From an uncultured Zetaproteobacteria bacterium (GTDB lineage Bacteria > Pseudomonadota > Zetaproteobacteria > Mariprofundales > Mariprofundaceae): 11,861 nt of DNA. Shown piece after piece: positions 7,096-11,861 of this stretch. The notes beneath the pieces were generated by a model. That model was not told the DNA's origin. It saw only the letters and a list, made by a program, of their open reading frames with translations, and did not search any database. Where the stretch lies: NCBI GenBank assembly GCA_947311795.1, contig CAMZLX010000158.1, positions 1-11,861 of the forward strand. The letters are read 5' to 3'. The translations under genes were made by a program, and so were the position numbers. Every line of letters begins with the position of its first letter. Position 1 is the first letter of the stretch.

Positions 7096-7135
7096 TTTTT
7101 TTGACTAGGAGGCTCGACAGCTAGTCTCAAAAAAA
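7096..7135. repeat. Imperfect inverted repeat in the divergent promoter region
   Basis: TTTTTTTGACTAG (7096-7108) faces CTAGTCTCAAAAAAA (7121-7135) across 12 bases. Six inner pairs (GACTAG/CTAGTC) and seven outer T-A pairs are separated by a 2-base bulge. It lies between the divergent cyclase and DUF1841 starts. Because the T run precedes and the A run follows the stem on both strands, it is not an intrinsic terminator in either direction. An operator or cruciform-type site is the more likely reading. Confidence 0.55.
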
Positions 7136-7142
7136 CTATGTT
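7114..7142 (+). promoter_or_regulatory. Candidate promoter of the DUF1841 gene
   Basis: TCGACA (7114-7119, 5 of 6 to TTGACA), a 17-base spacer and TATGTT (7137-7142, 4 of 6 to TATAAT). The predicted start of transcription falls at about the ATG at 7149, and no Shine-Dalgarno sequence precedes that ATG (TTTCTCTC), so the mRNA could be leaderless. The -35 lies in the loop of the inverted repeat described separately. Confidence 0.4.
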
Positions 7143-7148
7143 TCTCTC

Positions 7149-7598
7149 ATGACAGATAAAACTTTGCCCGACAGAAACACCCTGCGTGCACACCGACAAA
7201 TTTTTTGGGATGCATGGCAAAAGGCACAAGCTGATTTGCCGCTTAACGCCATGGAAGTGCGTATATCACGGGTGATTCAAATGCACCCTGAATACCATCA
7301 CTTTTTTAATGATATGGAAGACTTTTTAGACCGTGATTTCCAAGTGGATGACGGCATGAACCCTTACCTCCATTTATCCCTGCACTTGGCGATTGAAGAG
7401 CAACTGGCAACCAAGCAACCCATTGAAGCGGCTCAAATTTTAGAACGTGAAGTGGTTGAACGCAAACACGAACGTCATGATGCCATTCACATCATTCTAG
7501 AAGTCTTGGCTGAGACTGTTTATGAATCGCAGCGAGATGGCAGAGAAATAGACCCACTTGCTTATGCCTACAAACTCAAGCTAATATTGCAAACATGA
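7149..7598 (+). CDS. DUF1841 family protein
   Basis: A 149-residue soluble, mostly helical protein of the DUF1841 family, which is widespread in Proteobacteria and has no assigned function. Recognisable family blocks are RQIFWDAWQKAQADLPLNAMEVRISRVI at the N-terminus (helices 1-2), MHPEYHHFF (45-53), LDRDFQVDDGMNPYLHLSLHLAIEEQL (60-86) and HDAIHIILEVLAETVYESQRDG near 114-135. The histidine-rich conserved positions (His46, His50, His75, His79) could suggest metal binding, but that is speculation. It starts at ATG 7149 without a ribosome binding site. The stop overlaps the next gene's ATG (ATGA), so the pair is an operon. It is divergent from the cyclase gene, with a 59-base gap. Confidence 0.87.
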   Translation: MTDKTLPDRNTLRAHRQIFWDAWQKAQADLPLNAMEVRISRVIQMHPEYHHFFNDMEDFLDRDFQVDDGMNPYLHLSLHLAIEEQLATKQPIEAAQILEREVVERKHERHDAIHIILEVLAETVYESQRDGREIDPLAYAYKLKLILQT

Positions 7599-7927
7599 TG
7601 CGTTATCTTTTCTTTACCTTACTTGGTTTTTTCGGCCCTGCGCTATTGATGCTTTTTGTTCGTCTGCTTTGGGAGCACTTAAAATACAAATGGCTTACTC
7701 GCTCAAAAGAGCCTGAAATCATTGATATTACACCCAAACCAACGCATAAACCTTCGCGCCGTTTTGTTTTTCTTTGGATTGCGGTGAGTTTGGTCTGCAC
7801 AGCTCTTTTGCTCTGGCAGCTGGATAACAAGCCCGCTCAAGAGCAAACATATATCCCTGCACACATTGATGCAGAGGGTAATTTTGTCCCTGCCCAAACC
7901 CTTGAAGCCAAGCCACAAGGGAAATGA
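7595..7927 (+). CDS. Two-span membrane protein, DUF6111-like
   Basis: A 110-residue protein with a hydrophobic N-terminal span (about 3-25), a basic cytoplasmic segment (KYKWLTRSKEPEIID, then KPSRR), a second span (about 56-75) and a short tail containing TYIPAHIDAEGNFVPAQ (85-101). That tail and the two-span layout resemble DUF6111 proteins, where a similar T-Y-x-P-A-H ... G-x-x-V-P-x motif ends the chain. The family match is from memory of its pattern and is moderate. Function is unknown. Its start overlaps the DUF1841 stop (ATGATG; either ATG may be used). The stop is followed after 2 bases by the convergent stop of the small zinc-ribbon gene. Loop charge suggests both ends are outside the cytoplasm, with an inner central loop. 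Confidence 0.75.
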   Translation: MMRYLFFTLLGFFGPALLMLFVRLLWEHLKYKWLTRSKEPEIIDITPKPTHKPSRRFVFLWIAVSLVCTALLLWQLDNKPAQEQTYIPAHIDAEGNFVPAQTLEAKPQGK

Positions 7928-7929
7928 GC

Positions 7930-8094
7930 TTACACCTTAAAGATTTGCGTTTTATCTTGGTCGGATGTATCACTTTCTTTGCGCACAGTGCTGCCGCACT
8001 TGGGGCATTCATAGACTTCACTTTCATTGGCTTTAAAATGTTCTTGGCAACGTGGGCAGGTCAATTCAACTTGACTCATATTTTCTCGGCTCAT
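7930..8094 (-). CDS. Small zinc-ribbon protein, hypothetical
   Basis: A 54-residue protein with two CxxC knuckles, CPRC (13-16) and CPKC (30-33), 13 residues apart, the spacing of a rubredoxin-like zinc ribbon. An aromatic/acidic strand (ESEVYE) lies before the second knuckle. The tail (STVRKESDTSDQDKTQIFKV) is charged and probably flexible. A strong GGAGG lies 4 bases before the ATG at 8094; Met6 (8079) is a second possible start with its own purine-rich site. No specific family is recognised, so the role (nucleic acid or protein binding, or zinc buffering) stays open. The gene is convergent with the DUF6111-like gene (2-base gap) and divergent from the nuclease gene (25-base gap), so its promoter must overlap the nuclease 5' end. 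The overlapping plus-strand frame lacks any such motif. Confidence 0.8.
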   Translation of the reverse strand: MSRENMSQVELTCPRCQEHFKANESEVYECPKCGSTVRKESDTSDQDKTQIFKV

Positions 8095-8099
8095 ATTTC
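8071..8099 (+). promoter_or_regulatory. Weak candidate promoter for the nuclease gene
   Basis: TTGACT (8071-8076, 5 of 6), 17 bases, then TATTTC (8094-8099, 3 of 6), lying within the 5' end of the antisense zinc-ribbon gene. The -10 is poor. Read-through from the DUF1841 promoter is an alternative. Confidence 0.25.
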
Positions 8100-8104
8100 C
8101 TCCG
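8075..8104. repeat. 15-bp imperfect tandem duplication over the zinc-ribbon start site
   Basis: CTCATATTTTCTCGG (8075-8089) is followed without a gap by CTCATATTTCCTCCG (8090-8104), 13 of 15 identical. On the minus strand each unit holds a purine-rich ribosome site and an in-frame ATG, so the duplication added a second start and residues MSREN. Confidence 0.75.
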
Positions 8105-8116
8105 CTTTAGTAGGTG

Positions 8117-8122
8117 ATTATG
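8117..8122 (-). promoter_or_regulatory. Possible -10 element for the zinc-ribbon gene
   Basis: On the minus strand CATAAT (5 of 6 to TATAAT) lies about 22 bases before the zinc-ribbon ATG, on the same bases as the plus-strand ATG of the nuclease gene. No good -35 hexamer is seen, so support is weak. Confidence 0.2.
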
Positions 8123-10792
8123 CCTATGATTGAAGATGATATATTCCAAAAAGGCAAGCCGACTTTAGCCTTAAACCCCGTTAGCCATGATGAGCTGAAT
8201 CACTTACTCAACCATGGCGCAATGCTTATCACAGCCAATCAGCGCTTAACCCGCTTTAGATTAAGTCAGTTTGAGCAAGCTCAAATTCAGCATGGCAACG
8301 CAGCATGGCAAACGCCAAACATCATGTCTTGGTCAGTTTGGCTGCAAGATTTATGGTTCAAAAGTAATGCGGGCATATTGTTAAGCCCGCAGCAGGAAGC
8401 ATTGTTATGGCGCGATGTGGTGGCTGAAGATGAACGCACCGCTGTGCTCAACAGCAAAGCATTGGCAAAACAAGCCATGGATGCTTGGCAAATTCTGGCT
8501 GATTATTTTATCGACCCAAGCTGCTTGTTACATGGCGGTGAAGAGCATATAGCGCTGCATCGTTGGGCAGAGGAAGTTAGCCATCGTATTCACGACAAAC
8601 ATCACGGTGCTTTTCAGCGCTTTGAGCTGTTAACCCAACTTAGCCAAAGCCTAACAAGTGCCAATGAAAGCGTTGTTTTGGATGGTTTTGATAGCTTTAA
8701 CCCTGCCCAACTTGCTTTTTTAGAGCACCTTATGGGTTTGGGTTGTCAGGTGTTTGAAGTTGCCTCGGGTGCCAAAGAAACTACCGCCCAACTCAGCATT
8801 TACCACGATGAAGAAAGTGAGCTGCGCTTTATCGCCCAACATATTCGCAAACTTGTTGCTGCGAATACTGAAACAACAATTGGATTGTTCGTGCCTGATT
8901 TGGAGCAACGCGCTTCCCAAGTCAGCCAAATCTTAAGTGAAGAACTTGCGCCACATCTCTGCACGCAAAGCGAAACCGATTTGCAAGGTTTATACTTTAA
9001 TCTCTCACTCGGTTCGGTGCTGGCAAAGCAGCCCATTATTCAAGCTGCCATGCAGTTATTAAGCTTAACCATTCAACCCAAGCTTGGTTTTGAAGATGTA
9101 TCATCCTTGTTGCATAACCCTTATTTCAAAGGTTTTGCTGATGAATATGAGCAGCGCGCCGCTTTGGACAAAGCTTTGAGAGCAAACAACCATGAATATA
9201 TCACCCTAAAACAACTGTTGTATGCCGCACAACACCATGAAGCTCCCAAGCCCACCTTCTTGGATGTGTTGCAAGAGTTATCATTTAGCCTTTCCGATGG
9301 TGCAAGTTTTATTGGCAAACAAGCGCTCTCGGCATGGTTAACAAAGGTTGAGCATGTGTTATCAATCTTTGCTTGGCAGTCGTCTGCTGAATCACCTTTT
9401 GAACATGCCCAGCTTCAAGGTTGGAAAGATATGTTGCATCAATTAAGTAGCTTGGATGACTTTTGTGGGCAGCTCACATGGGCAGAAGCTTTGGGGCGTT
9501 TGCAAGAATATGCCTATGAACAACTGTTTCGCCCAGCACCTGGGCTTGCCAATGTTCAGGTCATGGGTTTTTTGGAAGCAAGTAATCTGCGCTTTGATGA
9601 AGCATTTATTATCAGCATGGATGACCAAACATGGCCGCCTGCTGCCAAGCCACATCCGTTGATACCTGTTGAAATTCAAGCCCAGTATCAAACGCCACAT
9701 GCCAACAGCGAGCGTGAATGGATTTATGCGCAAACCGTTTGGCAAAATTTATTGCATGTCGCACCCCATATTCATGTGAGTTATGCGCAAACACGCGACC
9801 ATCAAGATGTGCAACCATCACCCCTGCTTTCAGGTTTAAATCAAGCCGAGCAACCATCGTTTGCGACCCAACGTTATGCCGTGCAACTGCAACAACAGCA
9901 AATTGCCCTTGAGACTATTGAAGATGAGGCGTTGCCCGTAGGCAAAGATGAAAGTATCCGTGGCGGCACAGGCATTTTGGCTGCGCAATCGGCTTGTTCA
10001 TTTCAGGCATTTGCCAAATATCGGCTTAAACTGGATGGTTTAGAACAACCCACACAAGGTTTGAATGCCCGCGAGCAAGGCACGCTTTTGCACAAAGTGT
10101 TGGAATTGTTTTGGCAGCGTTTTCCAAGCCAACAAAAGCTTTTAGATTTAATCGATGCCAAGGTGTTGGATGCTGAAATCAAGACCTGCATTGATGATGC
10201 ATGGCAAAGCTTAAAGCGATTTATTCCGCAAGATGTACAATGGTTAGAAACACGCCGTTTGCAACGGTTGGTGTTGGATTGGCTGATGTTGGAATCAGAG
10301 CGTGCGCCCTTTAAAGTGGTTGAGCGCGAAGTATGGCGCGATGTGAAGTTGGGTGATTTGGTATTGCACACCAAGCTAGACCGCGTGGATGTAGATAAAG
10401 ATGGGCATAGAATCATTATCGACTACAAAACAGGGCTTAGCACGGCAAACAAAGCCTTGGGTGAACGACCTGATGCCCCGCAACTGCCTGCATACTTGTT
10501 AGCCGAGCAAGATAAGGGTTTGACGGTGGATGCGCTCGCCTTCGCTCAAGTGCGCGGTGGTGATTTGGCATTTAAAGGTTTTGCCAAAGAAGATGGGCTT
10601 TTGCCTAAGCTTAAAGCCTACAAACCTCGCAAAGACCAACCAGAAGATTGGGATGAACTCACCCATCACTGGAAAGACACATTAAACATGCTTGCTGATG
10701 AGTTTATGGCGGGTGAAGCAACTGTTACACCCAAAACTACGCAGAGTTGTACCTACTGTGAGTTTGAAGGGTTATGTAGGATTTCAAACTAA
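8120..10792 (+). CDS. AddB-like PD-(D/E)XK nuclease, 'probable DNA repair protein' (TIGR03623 type)
   Basis: An 890-residue protein. The N-terminal two thirds resemble the helicase-like but Walker-less part of the family: ITANQRLTRFRL near the start, LLSPQQEALLWRDVV, VLDGFDSFNPAQLAFLEHL, and FDEAFIISMDDQTWPPAAKPHPLIP. The C-terminal RecB-type nuclease has His658 (GTLLHKVLE), Asp754 (LDRVD) and Asp768-x-Lys770 (IIDYKTG), so catalysis looks intact. Cys626, Cys877, Cys880 and Cys886 (C...C-x2-C-x5-C) match the AddB-type 4Fe-4S site that pins the nuclease domain. This points to double-strand break end processing in the cytoplasm, probably with an AddA-like helicase that is not in the window. ATG 8120 is chosen because AGGTG precedes it; GTG 8114 and ATG 8126 are alternatives. 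The following gene is an unrelated AT-rich lipoprotein. Confidence 0.9.
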   Translation: MPMIEDDIFQKGKPTLALNPVSHDELNHLLNHGAMLITANQRLTRFRLSQFEQAQIQHGNAAWQTPNIMSWSVWLQDLWFKSNAGILLSPQQEALLWRDVVAEDERTAVLNSKALAKQAMDAWQILADYFIDPSCLLHGGEEHIALHRWAEEVSHRIHDKHHGAFQRFELLTQLSQSLTSANESVVLDGFDSFNPAQLAFLEHLMGLGCQVFEVASGAKETTAQLSIYHDEESELRFIAQHIRKLVAANTETTIGLFVPDLEQRASQVSQILSEELAPHLCTQSETDLQGLYFNLSLGSVLAKQPIIQAAMQLLSLTIQPKLGFEDVSSLLHNPYFKGFADEYEQRAALDKALRANNHEYITLKQLLYAAQHHEAPKPTFLDVLQELSFSLSDGASFIGKQALSAWLTKVEHVLSIFAWQSSAESPFEHAQLQGWKDMLHQLSSLDDFCGQLTWAEALGRLQEYAYEQLFRPAPGLANVQVMGFLEASNLRFDEAFIISMDDQTWPPAAKPHPLIPVEIQAQYQTPHANSEREWIYAQTVWQNLLHVAPHIHVSYAQTRDHQDVQPSPLLSGLNQAEQPSFATQRYAVQLQQQQIALETIEDEALPVGKDESIRGGTGILAAQSACSFQAFAKYRLKLDGLEQPTQGLNAREQGTLLHKVLELFWQRFPSQQKLLDLIDAKVLDAEIKTCIDDAWQSLKRFIPQDVQWLETRRLQRLVLDWLMLESERAPFKVVEREVWRDVKLGDLVLHTKLDRVDVDKDGHRIIIDYKTGLSTANKALGERPDAPQLPAYLLAEQDKGLTVDALAFAQVRGGDLAFKGFAKEDGLLPKLKAYKPRKDQPEDWDELTHHWKDTLNMLADEFMAGEATVTPKTTQSCTYCEFEGLCRISN

Positions 10793-10797
10793 CTAAA

Positions 10798-10825
10798 AGT
10801 AAATTCTAACACATATGAATTTACT
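10798..10825. repeat. 9-bp perfect inverted repeat downstream of the nuclease gene
   Basis: AGTAAATTC (10798-10806), a 10-base loop, then GAATTTACT (10817-10825). It lies 6 bases after the nuclease stop and 38 bases before the lipoprotein start. The stem is AT-rich and no T run follows directly, so it is a poor intrinsic terminator. An operator for the lipoprotein gene or an mRNA 3' stabiliser are alternatives. Confidence 0.5.
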
Positions 10826-10862
10826 GTAGCAATAGTTTTACTCAAATTTAGGAGATACGGAA

Positions 10863-11327
10863 ATGAAAAATTTATGTTTATTATTAACTGTTTTGTTCGT
10901 AGCTGGCTGTGCTCCTAGTAATTCTAACACCACTTCTGAATCCAGTAATAATATTCTTATTCAAAACTGTATTACAAGTACTGGGGATGCTAGCATAACA
11001 GGAAATATAACACTTGTTTCAAACGAGCCGCTTACAAATAATAGTTTTACAATTATTTCAATAGTTGATGCATACTCAGCTCTCCCAACACTTGGAACAA
11101 GTTGTACCTCAGGTGTGCAATCAAGCCCATTTGCTTACCAAGTTTTTTATAGCACCCAAGACGTGTATGCTAATAATTCATATTCAGTCAGCGTGAATAT
11201 CTATGAAAAGTTTGATGGGGAAAACTACTATATTAGAGATAAATCAATATTCATATACCCTGTTATCACCAATGGTGCTGGGACAACAGTTGATCTGTAT
11301 GCTTATAGCATCTCCATTATCAACTAA
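10863..11327 (+). CDS. AT-rich lipoprotein with YbaY-like domain
   Basis: A 154-residue lipoprotein: signal with lipobox VAGC (Cys16), a Ser/Thr/Asn-rich linker, then a beta-rich domain (about 43-150). The domain contains SITGNITLVSNEPLTNNSFTIISIVD, SSPFAYQVFY, YSVSVNIYEKFDGENYYIRDKS and a terminal PVITNGAGTTVDLYAY. The order of 'G-x-I/V ... L-x-x-x-A/S ... F-x-I/V-x-Y ... Y-x-V-x-V/A ... T-x-G-x-x-V-x-L' resembles the YbaY/YscW-type (pilotin-like) fold; this match is moderate. Cys36 and Cys81 could pair in the periplasm. G+C is about 34 % by hand count, well below the neighbours, suggesting transfer or a lineage-specific gene. AGGAG lies 8 bases before the ATG. The stop codon is directly adjacent to the convergent purA stop, with no space for a terminator. 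Confidence 0.75.
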   Translation: MKNLCLLLTVLFVAGCAPSNSNTTSESSNNILIQNCITSTGDASITGNITLVSNEPLTNNSFTIISIVDAYSALPTLGTSCTSGVQSSPFAYQVFYSTQDVYANNSYSVSVNIYEKFDGENYYIRDKSIFIYPVITNGAGTTVDLYAYSISIIN

Positions 11328-11861
11328 TTATAAATGACAAATATGGTCGCGGTCAGGGCCTGTGGAAAGCATGGTAATTGGGCATTCACATACTTCTTCA
11401 ATGCGTTTTAACAAAGCTGTTGCGGCTTCAGGCAGTTGTGTTATATCTTTCAGGCCAAAAGTGTCTTCAGACCAGCCTTTAAGCGTTTCATAGATGGGCG
11501 TGCATTCTTCCAACGCTTTGGCACATGCAGGAATGGATTGTAAACGCTCACCATTGCGCTCATAACCTACGCATAACTTCACTTCTTCAAGCCCGTCCAA
11601 CACATCAAGCTTGGTGATGGCTAAACCTGTTACACCATTGATGCGCACTGCATGTTGCACCACCACGGCATCAAACCAACCTGTGCGGCGTGGACGACCT
11701 GTGGTTGCGCCAAACTCTTGCCCCTTCTCAGCCATGTGTTTGCCTGCATTTTTGGCATCACACATACCATCAGCATTGTAGAGTTCAGTTGGGAATGGCC
11801 CTGCACCCACGCGGGTGGTGTAAGCTTTGCAAATTCCAAGCACTTCATGCACTTCTTTAGG
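11328..11861 (-). CDS. purA: Adenylosuccinate synthetase, C-terminal part (runs off the right edge)
   Basis: The last 177 residues of PurA, which joins IMP and aspartate using GTP in the first AMP-specific step of purine synthesis. Conserved blocks are GICKAYTTRVGAGPFPTEL (substrate site near the E. coli 290s), EFGATTGRPRRTGWFDAV with the IMP/aspartate-loop arginines, TKLDVLDGLEEVKLCVGY (the guanine-recognising KLD) and STGPDR near the end. The chain stops 6 residues after STGPDR, with the sequence DHICHL, some residues shorter than E. coli PurA, which is within family variation. In E. coli purA lies downstream of hflK-hflC-yjeT. Here it lies about 7 kb upstream of hflK on the same strand, separated by the cyclase operon and plus-strand genes. 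Confidence 0.96.
   Translation of the reverse strand, partial: PKEVHEVLGICKAYTTRVGAGPFPTELYNADGMCDAKNAGKHMAEKGQEFGATTGRPRRTGWFDAVVVQHAVRINGVTGLAITKLDVLDGLEEVKLCVGYERNGERLQSIPACAKALEECTPIYETLKGWSEDTFGLKDITQLPEAATALLKRIEEVCECPITMLSTGPDRDHICHL

Noticed and set aside
7107..7112. Perfect AGGAGG Shine-Dalgarno sequence on the plus strand
   Set aside because: No ATG, GTG or TTG lies at a usable distance downstream, so it marks no gene. It falls in the loop of the inverted repeat.
7924..8133. Plus-strand 69-residue frame overlapping the DUF6111-like stop by ATGA
   Set aside because: It is antisense to the zinc-ribbon gene, which has GGAGG and two CxxC knuckles. The plus frame shows no recognisable motif and runs into the nuclease start.
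10003..10416. Minus-strand 137-residue frame opposite the nuclease domain
   Set aside because: It covers the catalytic nuclease region on the other strand. Its Ser/Cys-rich composition is typical of an antisense reading.
10802..10930. Direct repeat AATTCTAACAC at 10802 and 10920
   Set aside because: An 11-bp match in AT-rich DNA over this distance is not rare enough to claim, and it has no further symmetry.

Overview
The window looks like chromosomal backbone from a mesophilic proteobacterium of moderate G+C content. HflK/HflC followed by a YjeT-like DUF2065 protein, SdhE, DUF1841, HtpG, Tgt, PurA and a TIGR03623-type AddB-like nuclease are all proteobacterial. The mix of a gamma/beta-type nuclease with a DUF6111-like protein (best known from Alphaproteobacteria) leaves the class open; a Zetaproteobacterium is possible, but this is only a guess from gene content. 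No tRNA, rRNA, CRISPR array or insertion sequence was seen.

Left part, minus strand (1-4408): read in the direction of transcription, this is hflK-hflC-DUF2065, then htpG and the 5' end of tgt. hflK and hflC overlap at TAATG and DUF2065 follows 9 bases later, so these three form a membrane-protease-control operon. htpG has its own strong ribosome binding site and a sigma-32-like promoter; tgt starts 12 bases after the htpG stop and is probably co-transcribed with it.

Middle, minus strand (4506-7089): a second tight operon of three genes. It encodes a cytoplasmic FHA-GAF-class III cyclase, an SdhE-like flavinylation factor (ATGA overlap) and a lipoprotein fusing DUF1573 to a two-haem-motif cytochrome c (16-base overlap). 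This joins nucleotide signalling, flavoprotein assembly and an envelope electron carrier in one transcript.

Right part, mostly plus strand (7149-11327): DUF1841 and a DUF6111-like membrane protein overlap at ATGA. They are followed by a 54-residue zinc-ribbon gene on the opposite strand, then the 890-residue AddB-like PD-(D/E)XK nuclease. After it comes an AT-rich YbaY-like lipoprotein whose stop codon abuts the stop of purA (minus strand, running off the right edge).

The most unusual signal is in the first 280 bases. A perfect 15-bp inverted repeat pairs the tgt initiation region with a site inside the gene, and two smaller hairpins are packed between the arms; together they would form a compact branched RNA that buries the GTG start. 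Other notable items are a CTAG-containing inverted repeat in the divergent cyclase/DUF1841 promoter region, a tandem duplication of the zinc-ribbon gene's translation start, and the antisense placement of that gene inside a plus-strand gene series.
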